Of a stretch of 64,000 nt of DNA, positions 46,432 to 55,330 are shown one piece after another. Under the pieces are notes generated by a model, which saw only the letters and a list, made by a program, of their open reading frames with translations, was not told the origin of the DNA and did no database searches. Within the stretch, counting starts at the first letter, position 1; each line of letters opens with the position of its first letter. The stretch covers positions 1 through 64,000 of the forward strand of contig NZ_JACHNZ010000007.1 of the NCBI RefSeq assembly GCF_014199685.1, written 5' to 3'. The translations under genes were made by a program, and so were the position numbers. The stretch is from Sphingosinicella soli (lineage in GTDB: Bacteria; Pseudomonadota; Alphaproteobacteria; Sphingomonadales; Sphingomonadaceae).

Positions 46432-46996
46432 TAAAGTCCCCCGTTAATTCCGTGGGGCGCGGTACCAATGCGCTGTGACTGTTCGGCGACGATTCCGAGA
46501 CAGTTTGAAGAGACGCTGCGACGATGCCGAAGGCGCTTGCGCGGCCTGGAATCCAGCGCGGAGCCGCTCGGTCGCGCAATCTGGCTCTTTGGCAGTGGAT
46601 AGCAATTCCTTATTGACATTCCAAATTATCTACGAGATAAGTAGACATCGAATCAGGGACGCTCATTGACCAGGGCGCCCACGGCCGCAGGGTCGTCGAT
46701 GGGTCCGCGGCTTTTGATGGGATGCAGCTTGCTCCGCGTAAAAAACAGCTAAAGCGCACGATGCTGAGGCAACGACGCCAGGCTTCGTGTTCCCCCCACC
46801 GACAAGGGGAAATGACGATGCAATGTCAGACCTGAAATAGCACCCACGGCAGACGCGGCTTTGCGGCCGCGCGCTGATCCGTCGTTCTCCGCTCGGCGCA
46901 CGCGCGCATGCGGACCGACCACGCACGTCCATCAAAAATAACCTGCGCCTTCGCGCGCGGGGTCGGCGGCCCTGTGCCGTCCGGCATCGGGGAATC
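46432..46996. other. Divergent intergenic region between the two TonB receptors
   Basis: 565 bp with no convincing gene; the overlapping ORFs lack family features. The AT-rich part (about 46600-46650) contains TTGACA at 46614-46619 with GATAAG 17 nt downstream, a promoter-like pair on the plus strand, and the dyad TTATCT (46626-46631) ACG AGATAA (46635-46640). One of these may control the receptors. The rest holds no visible repeat or RNA. Confidence 0.4.
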
Positions 46997-49387
46997 GTGA
47001 ATTTCATCATGACCAGCAAGACCAGTTTCGTTCTATTCGCCGGCACGGGCAGCGCGCTCGGCCTCGTTCTCGCAGCCGGCGCGGCGCTCGCTGCGGAGGC
47101 TGTCGCGGTCGATAATGCCGCAGCCGAAAGCGCCGTTTACGAAGACGCCGGCGAGATCACCGTCACCGCCCGCCGCCGCGAGGAGCGCGCGCAGGATGTG
47201 CCGATCGCGCTCAGCGTCGTCGGCGCCGAAACGCTTGAAGCCACGGGTAATTTCACGCTCGGCCAGGTGCAGCAGCTCGTGCCGACGTTGCAGGTGTTCA
47301 GCTTCAATCCGCGCAACACCAACATCAACATCCGCGGCCTCGGATCCAACGTCGCGCTCACCAACGATGGTCTCGAAAACGGCGTCGGCGTTTATATCGA
47401 CAACGTCTATTACGGCCGCGTCGGCCAGTCGCAGTTCGATCTCGTCGATCTTCAGCAGATCGAGGTGCTGCGCGGGCCGCAGGGCACGCTGTTCGGCAAG
47501 AACACCACGGCAGGCGCCATCAACATCACCTCGCGCCTGCCGAGCTTCGAGCCCGAATTCTCGGGCGAGGCGACGCTTGGCGATTATGGCTATCATCAGG
47601 TGCGCGGCTCCATTTCGGCACCGCTGATCGGCGACAGCGTCGCCTTCCGCCTCAGCCTTGCGGACACGCACCGCGACGGCTTCCTCGACAACGTCACCAA
47701 GGGGAACAAGGCGCAGGACTACGACAATTTCACCGCGCGCGGACAATTGCTCATCCTGCCGTCCGAAACTCTCAGCGTCCGCCTGATCGGCGACGTCTCG
47801 CGGCAGCGGCAGAAGCATGTCCTGAACGTCATCGGCGCCATCAACGACACCTACGCGGACGGTACGGACATCGCCAACAGCTTCTCCGACCGCGCCGCCC
47901 GCGCCGGCTACACGCCGCTTCCCGTGGACCCCTTCGCGCGCAAGGGCGATTCCGACGGGCACTACCAGTCGAACATGAAGGGCTACGGGCTTTCGGGCCA
48001 GATCGACTGGGAGGTCGGAAACAGCACGCTCACCGCGATCACCGCCTATCGCTGGTGGGACTGGCGGCCTTCGAACGATGGCGATTCCACCGCGCTGCCG
48101 ATCATCACGAAGGCGCAGCAGGCGAACGACCAGCGTCAGTTCAGCCAGGAAATCCGCCTCTCCTCCACCGGGCAGAACACCGTCGATTACGTCCTTGGCG
48201 CATACTATTTCTGGCAGGTCGTGCGCGGCTACGGAAAGCTTGCCTACGGGTCCGCCGCCGCGAACTGGAACCTGCCCACGGTTCCCGCGATCGTCGGCAA
48301 CGCCGCGCTCGATGGCTATGAATCCCATTCCACCTCGAACCCCGAAACAAAGAGCTACGCGGCCTTCGGTCAGGCGACATGGAACATCAGCGATGCCGTG
48401 AAGCTCACCGGCGGCCTCCGCTACACGCACGAGAAGAAGAGCGGCGAATATCATCAGTTCAATGTCGTGGAACCGAGCCTCGCCGGGCTGCTCCCGGCGC
48501 AGGCCGCCGCCGCACTGGCGATCCGTGCGCAGTTCAATCCGATCACCGATTATGAAACGAGCTTCACCGACAACAGCCTGTCGGGGCTTCTCAGCCTGTC
48601 GTGGAATTTCACCCCCGACGCGCTCGTCTACGCCACCTATTCGCGCGGCGGAAAATCGGGCGGTCTCAATCTCTCGGCGCTGCCCGCCGGAGTCCGGCCG
48701 GAGGTCGATCCCGAAAAGGTCGACAACTTCGAACTGGGCCTGAAGAGCGAGTTCCTCGATCGCCGCCTGACCTTCAACCTCGCCGGCTTCTGGACGGAGG
48801 TCAGCGATTACCAGACCGCGATCACCGAACAGGTGCCCGATACCGTCAACTTCCGCCAGTACATCGCGAACATTCCCAAGGTGCGCTCACGCGGCTTCGA
48901 GGCGGATGTCGTCTATGCGCCGACAAATTACGTCAGCCTCACGGCCTCCGCAGCCTATGCCGACACGACCTACCGCAACTACACCAACGCCCCGCAGGCG
49001 CAGGAGAATCTCAACCTCGGCGCGCTTCAGGATCTGAGCGGCGAGCAGCTCTCGGGCGTGCCGAAGTTCACCTACACGCTCGGCGCCGATGTCGCCCGGC
49101 CCGTGGGCGGCGCGCTCGAGGTCTACGGCCATGCCGACTTCTCGCACCGTTCCTCGTACAACACGTCGGCGACCAATTCGGCGTGGGCGCAGATCGAAGG
49201 CTACGGCCTCCTCAACGCCCGCCTCGGCCTCCGCAGCGAGGATACGCGCTGGGACATTTCGGTGTGGGCCCGCAACCTCACCGACAAGGACTATTTCCAG
49301 ACCTTGAGCCCCGCCGCCACCGGCCTCGTGACCGCCCTTATCGGCGAGCCGCGCACAGTCGGCGTCACCCTGCGCACGAAGCTGTAG
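46997..49387 (+). CDS. TonB-dependent receptor of the sulfate-ester cluster
   Basis: A 796-residue outer-membrane transporter. Signal peptide to about ALA-AEA, TonB-box-like EITVTARRREERAQDVPIAL, plug with IEVLRGPQGTLFGKNTTAGAINITS, and a barrel ending GVTLRTKL. The TBDR is of the Fe/vitamin/complex-carbon type widespread in sphingomonads. It is followed 9 bp later by an MFS gene and the sulfatase genes, so its ligand is probably a sulfated compound. Confidence 0.93.
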   Translation: MNFIMTSKTSFVLFAGTGSALGLVLAAGAALAAEAVAVDNAAAESAVYEDAGEITVTARRREERAQDVPIALSVVGAETLEATGNFTLGQVQQLVPTLQVFSFNPRNTNINIRGLGSNVALTNDGLENGVGVYIDNVYYGRVGQSQFDLVDLQQIEVLRGPQGTLFGKNTTAGAINITSRLPSFEPEFSGEATLGDYGYHQVRGSISAPLIGDSVAFRLSLADTHRDGFLDNVTKGNKAQDYDNFTARGQLLILPSETLSVRLIGDVSRQRQKHVLNVIGAINDTYADGTDIANSFSDRAARAGYTPLPVDPFARKGDSDGHYQSNMKGYGLSGQIDWEVGNSTLTAITAYRWWDWRPSNDGDSTALPIITKAQQANDQRQFSQEIRLSSTGQNTVDYVLGAYYFWQVVRGYGKLAYGSAAANWNLPTVPAIVGNAALDGYESHSTSNPETKSYAAFGQATWNISDAVKLTGGLRYTHEKKSGEYHQFNVVEPSLAGLLPAQAAAALAIRAQFNPITDYETSFTDNSLSGLLSLSWNFTPDALVYATYSRGGKSGGLNLSALPAGVRPEVDPEKVDNFELGLKSEFLDRRLTFNLAGFWTEVSDYQTAITEQVPDTVNFRQYIANIPKVRSRGFEADVVYAPTNYVSLTASAAYADTTYRNYTNAPQAQENLNLGALQDLSGEQLSGVPKFTYTLGADVARPVGGALEVYGHADFSHRSSYNTSATNSAWAQIEGYGLLNARLGLRSEDTRWDISVWARNLTDKDYFQTLSPAATGLVTALIGEPRTVGVTLRTKL

Positions 49388-49395
49388 AGGCGGCG

Positions 49396-50811
49396 ATGGC
49401 GACGGCATTCTCCTCCCCGCACGCAGCATCCGCTCCCGCCGCCGCTCCGGCTGCGGGAGCGAGGCTGAACGGCTGGCGGCTGGCGGCGTTCTCGTCCTTC
49501 GCCGTCCCCATCTATGCGGCGCAGATGCCGCTCGGCGTCTATCTGCCGGCGATCTATGCGCAGCACTACGGGCTGTCGCTGGCGACGCTCGGGCTCATCT
49601 TCCTCCTCGAACGGCTATGGGGCGCCGCCGCCGATCCGGTGATCGGCATCCTCAGCGACCGCACGCGCAGCCCCTTCGGCCGGCGTCGGCCTTGGATTGT
49701 CGCCGGCGCCGCGCTTTACGGCGTGGCGGCGATCCCGCTGTTCTTCCCGCCCGCCACGATCACGCCGCTCTATCTCGGCGTCACGCTGTTCGTCTTCTAT
49801 CTCGGCTGGTCGATGATGCAGATTCCGTATCTCGCCTGGTCGGGGGAGATTTCGGGCCGCTATCACGAGCGCACGCGCGTCGCGACCTACGCGAGCGTCG
49901 CCGGGTCGAGCGCACTGCTGCTGGTGCTCGTACTGCCGACCATCGCCGATCAGCTGCGCCCCGGCGACGCCGAACTGAAGCTCGCGGCGTTTGGCGGTGT
50001 CGTCCTCGTCAGCCTCGTCATTTCGCTTGCGTTCGTGCTGCGGGCCTTCCCCGAAGCGCCGGCGCCGCGCGGTGTCACTGCGCGGGTTTCCTTTCGCGAA
50101 ACGCTCGCCGCCATCCTCGGCGACCGGCTGCTGCTCCGCGTTATCGGCTCCGATTTCGCCGTCACCTTCGGCCAGCTCGTGCGCTCGACGCTCTTCGTCT
50201 TCTTCATCACCAGCTACATGGGCCTGCCGCAATGGGCGAGCGGCCTGTTCCTCCTCCAGTTCGTCTTCGGCATCGCCGCCGGCCCGATCTGGATGAAGAT
50301 CGCGCTGCGCTACGGCAAGCACCGCACCGGCGTCGCCGGGGAGGTCGTGCAGGTCGTCATCAATCTCGGTCTGCTGCTGGTCACGCCGAACGCTTTCGGC
50401 CTGCTCATTGCGCTTACCGTGGCGCAGGGCTTGGCGCAGGGTTCGGGCAACCTGATGCTGCGCGCCATCGTCGCGGACGTCGCGGACAAGCACCGTCTCG
50501 ATACCGGCGTCGATCGCACCGCGCTGTTCTTCTCGGTGTTCAGCCTTACCAGCAAGGCCGCGATGGCCGCAGCCGTCGGCATTGCCCTGCCGCTCGTCGC
50601 CTGGCTCGGCTTCCAGCCGTCGGGCGCGAATACGCCGCAGGCGCTGCATGGCCTGCTCCTCGTCTTCGCCCTCGGCCCGGCAGTGGCGCACGCGCTCTCC
50701 GCCTGGCTGATCCATGGTTTTCCGCTCGATGAATCCCGTCATTCCGAAATCCGCCGCGCGCTCGACGAGCGGGAGCGCGCGGCCTTCTCAACCGCTGTTC
50801 CTGCCGAATGA
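49396..50811 (+). CDS. MFS transporter, GPH/MelB-like
   Basis: A 471-residue inner-membrane transporter with 12 helices. The loop ADPVIGILSDRTRSPFGRRRPWIVAG matches the glycoside-pentoside-hexuronide (MelB) family, which uses cation symport. Start at ATG 49396 just after the receptor stop; the frame extends much further upstream only as a shadow. It likely moves the receptor's ligand or the desulfated product into the cytosol. Confidence 0.92.
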   Translation: MATAFSSPHAASAPAAAPAAGARLNGWRLAAFSSFAVPIYAAQMPLGVYLPAIYAQHYGLSLATLGLIFLLERLWGAAADPVIGILSDRTRSPFGRRRPWIVAGAALYGVAAIPLFFPPATITPLYLGVTLFVFYLGWSMMQIPYLAWSGEISGRYHERTRVATYASVAGSSALLLVLVLPTIADQLRPGDAELKLAAFGGVVLVSLVISLAFVLRAFPEAPAPRGVTARVSFRETLAAILGDRLLLRVIGSDFAVTFGQLVRSTLFVFFITSYMGLPQWASGLFLLQFVFGIAAGPIWMKIALRYGKHRTGVAGEVVQVVINLGLLLVTPNAFGLLIALTVAQGLAQGSGNLMLRAIVADVADKHRLDTGVDRTALFFSVFSLTSKAAMAAAVGIALPLVAWLGFQPSGANTPQALHGLLLVFALGPAVAHALSAWLIHGFPLDESRHSEIRRALDERERAAFSTAVPAE

Positions 50812-50836
50812 ACACTCAAACCCAAGGAGACGTCCC

Positions 50837-51778
50837 ATGACCGTACTGACCCACAACTTCGTCAACGCCCGCGCGGCCGAAAGCCCGCTGGAAATCGTCC
50901 CCGTCGCCGGCCGCATCGGCGCCGAGATTCGCGGCATCGCGCTTTCGGGCGATCTCGACGACATCACCATCGCCGCGATCCGCGCCGCGCTCGTCCGCCA
51001 CAAGGTGATCTTCTTCCGCGACCAGTTCGATCTCGACGACGCGAAGCAGGAAGGCTTCGCCGGTCGCCTCGGCAAGCCGGTCGCGCACCCGACCGTGCCC
51101 GTCGCCGAAGGCTCGCGCTTCCTGCTCGAACTCGATTCGAAGGAAGGCTACGCCGCGTCGAGCTGGCACACCGACGTCACCTTCGTGGATGCCTATCCGG
51201 AAGCCTCGATTCTGCGCGCCATCACGATTCCGGAGGCTGGCGGCGACACGCTGTGGGCGAACGGTGTCACCGCCTATGAGGAACTTCCCGACAGCCTGAA
51301 GACGCTCGTCGACAATCTCTGGGCGCTGCATACCAACGATTACGACTATGCCGCCACGCTTGGCGGCGCCGACCGCAAGCGCATCGAGGAGCACCGCAAT
51401 GTGTTCGCCTCCACGGTCTATGAAACAGAGCATCCCGTCGTGCGCGTCCACCCGGAAAGCGGCGAGCGTGCGCTGCTCGTCGGGCATTTCGTGAAGAGCT
51501 TCGTGGGGCTGAACAGCGCGGATTCGCAGCGGCTGTTCTCGATCCTGCAGGATCACATCACCAAGCCCGAAAATACCGTGCGCTGGCGCTGGCGCGCGGG
51601 CGACGTGGCGATCTGGGACAACCGTTCGACCCAGCACCGCGCCGTCGCCGATTTCGGCACGCAGCGCCGCACGCTGCGCCGCGCGACGATCCACGGCGAG
51701 GTGCCGGTCGCCATCGACGGCAGCCGCAGCCGCATCGTGAAACCGGAGCCGCAGCCGGCTCTGGTCGCCGCCGAATAG
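50837..51778 (+). CDS. TauD/TfdA-family 2-oxoglutarate dioxygenase (AtsK-like)
   Basis: A 313-residue Fe(II)/2OG oxygenase. The metal triad is H and D in SSWHTDVTF and the distal His in STQHRAVADFG, with the 2OG-binding Arg in the terminal LRRATIHGE. VFASTVYETEHPVVRVHPESG resembles alkylsulfatase AtsK and taurine dioxygenase. Start at ATG 50837 after AAGGAGA. It would desulfate alkyl sulfates in the cytosol. Paired with an arylsulfatase in the same cluster. Confidence 0.93.
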   Translation: MTVLTHNFVNARAAESPLEIVPVAGRIGAEIRGIALSGDLDDITIAAIRAALVRHKVIFFRDQFDLDDAKQEGFAGRLGKPVAHPTVPVAEGSRFLLELDSKEGYAASSWHTDVTFVDAYPEASILRAITIPEAGGDTLWANGVTAYEELPDSLKTLVDNLWALHTNDYDYAATLGGADRKRIEEHRNVFASTVYETEHPVVRVHPESGERALLVGHFVKSFVGLNSADSQRLFSILQDHITKPENTVRWRWRAGDVAIWDNRSTQHRAVADFGTQRRTLRRATIHGEVPVAIDGSRSRIVKPEPQPALVAAE

Positions 51779-51875
51779 CTCCCGGGAGTCCTCCCCCTTC
51801 CCGGAAGATCGCCTCGGCCGCGCTCCGATCCCCCTTCCGGGGCGCGGCCAATTATCAAAAAAGGATTTCCCTCGG

Positions 51876-53516
51876 ATGCGCCGCACCCTGTTGATCGTTG
51901 CAGCCCTCGTCGCGGGCGCTGTACCCGCGTTTGCCCAAACGCCGAAACGCCCCAACTTCCTCGTCATCGTCGCGGACGATCTCGGCTTCTCCGATATCGG
52001 TGCGTTCGGCGGCGAGATCGACACGCCGAACCTTGATGCGCTGTCGAAGTCGGGCGTGCGCTTCACCGGCTTCCACACCGCGCCGACCTGTTCGCCGACG
52101 CGCTCGATGCTGCTTTCGGGCACGGATAACCATCGCGCCGGTCTCGGCACGATGGCGGAGCTGATCGCGCCCAACCAGCGAGGCAAGCCGGGCCATGAAG
52201 GCTATCTCCGGCCCGAGGTCGCCTCGCTCGCGGAGCTGCTCGGCGCGAACGGCTACCGGACGCTTTATTCGGGCAAGTGGCACCTCGGTGTCACGCCGGA
52301 GCAGGATCCGCACGCGCGCGGCTTCCAGCACAGCTTCGCACTGCTGCAAGGGGGCCACAATCACTTCGGCCTCGGCGCCTCCGACGATCCCATCAAGGGC
52401 GCGACCTACACCGAACAGGGTCAGCGCCTGACGGGCGTTCCTTCCGATTTCTATTCGTCGGATTATTTCGCAGCGAAGCTCGTCCAGTATATCGGCGAGA
52501 CGAAGGCGGGGCCGGAGGGCGACAAGCCGTTCTTCGCCTATCTTGCCTTCACCGCGCCGCACTGGCCGCTGCAGGCTCCCGCCGAGACCATCGCGAAGTA
52601 TCGCGGCAAGTACGACGCCGGGTTCGAGGTGCTGCGCGAAGAGCGTCTGAAGCGGCAGGCGGAGCTTGGCCTTCGCGATCCCTCGAAGCCCGTTCACACC
52701 GCGACCTACCCGCGCCCGTGGGCGTCGCTCTCGGCGGAAGAGAAGCGCACCGCCGCGCGCGACATGGAGATCTACGCCGCGATGGTCGACCGGCTCGACA
52801 AGGCCGTCGGGCGCGTCGTCACGGAACTGAAGCGCACCGGCGAGTTCGACAACACCGTCATCGTCTTCCTCTCCGACAACGGCGCCGAGGCGCTGGACAT
52901 CGCGACGAGCGAGATGGTCGGCATCAACCGCCTCGACGACAACGCCGACAACAGCTTCGAAAGCCGGGGCAGTGCCGAATCCTACATCGCCTACGGTCCC
53001 GGCTGGGCGCAGGCGGCTACGGCGCCGTCATGGCTCTACAAGGCCTATGCGACCGAAGGCGGCACACGCGTCGTCTCGTTCGTCTCGGGCAGGGGACTGA
53101 GCGCCCCGAAAGGCATCGCCGGCGCGTTCCTCTCGGTGGCCGACGTGGTGCCCACCTTCCTCGATCTCGCGGGCATCCCGAACCACAACGGCACGTTCAG
53201 GGGCAAGGCGGTGGAACCGATCCGCGGCAAGAGCTGGGTGCCCTACCTCACCGGCAGGGCTGACCGCGTCTATGGTCCGAACGATGCCTACGGCGTCGAA
53301 CTGTTCGGCTCGCGCGCGCTCAGGCAGGGCGACTGGAAGATCACCGACATCGGCGACGGCCGCTGGCGGCTGTTCAACATCGCGGACGATCCCGCCGAAA
53401 CGACCAACCTCGCCGCCGGCGAGCCGGAACGTCTCGCCCAGCTCACCGCGGCATGGGATGCCTATGCGAAGGACGTCGGCGTCATCCTGCCGGACCAGAC
53501 GCTCTACCGGCCATGA
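51876..53516 (+). CDS. Exported arylsulfatase
   Basis: A 546-residue sulfatase. Signal peptide MRRTLLIVAALVAGAVPAFA cleaved before QTPKRP. Calcium ligands D34 and D35 (VADDLGF), the maturation motif C72-S-P-T-R76 (Cys converted to formylglycine), SGKWHLG and LSDNGAE are all intact. It hydrolyses sulfate esters in the periplasm, perhaps aromatic or sugar sulfates. Overlaps the following maturase gene by ATGA (53513-53516), so the enzyme and its activator are translated together. Confidence 0.95.
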   Translation: MRRTLLIVAALVAGAVPAFAQTPKRPNFLVIVADDLGFSDIGAFGGEIDTPNLDALSKSGVRFTGFHTAPTCSPTRSMLLSGTDNHRAGLGTMAELIAPNQRGKPGHEGYLRPEVASLAELLGANGYRTLYSGKWHLGVTPEQDPHARGFQHSFALLQGGHNHFGLGASDDPIKGATYTEQGQRLTGVPSDFYSSDYFAAKLVQYIGETKAGPEGDKPFFAYLAFTAPHWPLQAPAETIAKYRGKYDAGFEVLREERLKRQAELGLRDPSKPVHTATYPRPWASLSAEEKRTAARDMEIYAAMVDRLDKAVGRVVTELKRTGEFDNTVIVFLSDNGAEALDIATSEMVGINRLDDNADNSFESRGSAESYIAYGPGWAQAATAPSWLYKAYATEGGTRVVSFVSGRGLSAPKGIAGAFLSVADVVPTFLDLAGIPNHNGTFRGKAVEPIRGKSWVPYLTGRADRVYGPNDAYGVELFGSRALRQGDWKITDIGDGRWRLFNIADDPAETTNLAAGEPERLAQLTAAWDAYAKDVGVILPDQTLYRP

Positions 53517-54445
53517 CCCCTTCGTTTCGTGCCCTGCTCGCCGCTGCGGCGCTCGCCATCCTGCCCGGAGGGAGCGCCGGTGGTGGCGTGCGCGCGGCCG
53601 AACCGCCCGGTTGCCCGCTGCCCGTCGACGACGAGCTGTGGGTGCCGGGCGGCAAGGTCCGCATCGGCACCGACAAGGCCTATGCCGAGGAAGGCCCCGC
53701 GCACGAGGTGACGCTGCGCGGCTTCTGGATTGACCGGCACGAGGTGACGAACCGGCAGTACGCCGCGTTCGTCGCCGCGACCGGCTACATCACCCGCGCG
53801 GAACGGGACGGCGGCTCCGTCGTCTTCCAGCCGCCGGGACCGGGCGAGGCGCCTGTGCATCCCGCCGAATGGTGGGCGTATGTGCGGGGCGCCGACTGGC
53901 GCCATCCGGAGGGCCCGGCAAGCGACATCGCGGGACGCGGCCAGCATCCCGTCGTCCACGTCGCTTACGAGGATGCCGCCGCCTATGCGAAATGGGCCCG
54001 CCGCGCGCTTCCCAGCGAAGAGCAGTTCGAGCATGCCGCGCGCGGCGGCGCGGCGGAATCGCTCGATCAGCCCGGAGCGGCGGACGCGAACACCTGGCAG
54101 GGGCGTTTCCCGATGGTCAACGACCGCAAGGACGGCCACGCCGCGCTCGCCCCGGTGGGATGCTTCAAGCCGAACCGCTACGGCCTCAACGACATGATCG
54201 GCAATGCGTGGGAATGGACGCGAAGCTGGTATCTACCGAGCCACCGCGCGCTGGTGATGGGTGAAGGCGCACCCGGCAACCCCAGTTTCGATCCCGCGCA
54301 GCCCGGCGCGCGCGTTCGCGTCATCAAGGGCGGCTCGTTCCTCTGCGCCCCCAACTACTGCGCCCGCTACCGTCCGGAGGCCCGCCACGCACAAGACGAA
54401 AACGCCGGCGCCTCACATCTCGGTTTCCGCACGATTCGACCGTGA
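53513..54445 (+). CDS. Formylglycine-generating enzyme (FGE/sulfatase maturase)
   Basis: A 310-residue SUMF1-type protein. The active-site copper-binding Cys278 and Cys283 (GGSFLCAPNYCARYRPEARH) match aerobic FGE; WIDRHEVTNRQYAAFV, NEYGLNDMIGNAWEWT-like (YGLNDMIGNAWEWT) and SHLGFRTIRP complete the fold. It converts Cys72 of the upstream sulfatase to formylglycine. Unusually it has an Ala-rich N-terminal segment that reads as a signal peptide (about 1-29), suggesting periplasmic action. See findings. Confidence 0.94.
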   Translation: MTPSFRALLAAAALAILPGGSAGGGVRAAEPPGCPLPVDDELWVPGGKVRIGTDKAYAEEGPAHEVTLRGFWIDRHEVTNRQYAAFVAATGYITRAERDGGSVVFQPPGPGEAPVHPAEWWAYVRGADWRHPEGPASDIAGRGQHPVVHVAYEDAAAYAKWARRALPSEEQFEHAARGGAAESLDQPGAADANTWQGRFPMVNDRKDGHAALAPVGCFKPNRYGLNDMIGNAWEWTRSWYLPSHRALVMGEGAPGNPSFDPAQPGARVRVIKGGSFLCAPNYCARYRPEARHAQDENAGASHLGFRTIRP

Positions 54446-54469
54446 AGATCGTACTTGGCATGGACCGAA

Positions 54470-55249
54470 TCAGCGCGGCGCCATGCGGATGCCGCCGTCG
54501 AGGCGCACATCCTCGCCGTTGAAATAGCCGATGCTGATCATCGCGATCGCCAGCTTCGCATACTCTTCCGGTTCGCCGAGCCGCTTGGGGAACGGCACGG
54601 AGGCGGCAAGCGAGGCCTTCACGTTGTCGGGCGCGGCCTGCAGCAGCGGCGTGTTGAAGATGCCCGGCAGGATCGTGTTGACGCGGATGCCCTCGCTCAT
54701 CAGGTCGCGCGCGATGGGAAGCGTCATGCCCACGACGCCGCCCTTCGATGCGGAATAGGCCGCCTGGCCGATCTGGCCGTCTTCGGCGGCCACGGACGCG
54801 GTGTTCACGATCGCGCCGCGTTCGCCGTCTTCCATCGGCTCCAGCGTCAGCATGCCTGCCGCCGACTTCGCGATGCAGCGGAACGTGCCGACAAGGTTGA
54901 TCTGGATGACCTTGTTGAAGGCGTCGAGCGGGAAGTGCTTCAGATCGCCGGTCGCCTTGTCGCGGCTCGCCGTCTTGATCGCGTTGCCGATGCCCGCGCA
55001 GTTCACCAGGATGCGTTCCTGCCCGTGCGCGGCGCGCGCCTTCGCAAAGCCCGCGTCCACCGAATCGTCGCTGGTCACGTCGACATTGCAGAACACGCCC
55101 CCGATCTCGGCCGCGATCGCTTCGCCCTGCTCGGCATTCATGTCGAAAATGGCGACTTTCGCGCCTTCCTTGGCCAGCGCGCGCGCCGTTGCGGCGCCGA
55201 GGCCGGAAGCCGCGCCCGTCACGACCGCTGCGGTTCCTGCAAACTTCAT
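54470..55249 (-). CDS. SDR-family dehydrogenase (HSD17B10-like 3-hydroxyacyl-CoA DH)
   Basis: A 259-residue short-chain dehydrogenase: Rossmann motif TGAASGLGAA, VNCAGIGNA, catalytic Ser in VNTASVAAEDGQIGQAAYSASKGGV with Tyr-Ser-Ala-Ser-Lys. The sequence resembles 3-hydroxyacyl-CoA dehydrogenase type 2. It is near a fatty acid CoA ligase, consistent with acyl-CoA metabolism. Starts at 55249. Confidence 0.9.
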   Translation of the reverse strand: MKFAGTAAVVTGAASGLGAATARALAKEGAKVAIFDMNAEQGEAIAAEIGGVFCNVDVTSDDSVDAGFAKARAAHGQERILVNCAGIGNAIKTASRDKATGDLKHFPLDAFNKVIQINLVGTFRCIAKSAAGMLTLEPMEDGERGAIVNTASVAAEDGQIGQAAYSASKGGVVGMTLPIARDLMSEGIRVNTILPGIFNTPLLQAAPDNVKASLAASVPFPKRLGEPEEYAKLAIAMISIGYFNGEDVRLDGGIRMAPR

Positions 55250-55330
55250 TCCTGATCTCCCGTCAAAATGTCTGTCGCGCGCCTTCCTAACCGAAGCTGC
55301 GGCGGGGGCAACCTCTCCACATGCGAAGGG

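Noticed and set aside
46663-47046. 127-codon frame in the TonB receptor gap
   Set aside because: Arg-rich with no recognisable domain and overlaps the start of the receptor.
48601-49395. Upstream extension of the MFS gene
   Set aside because: Antiphase reading of the TonB receptor; the transporter fold begins at ATG 49396.
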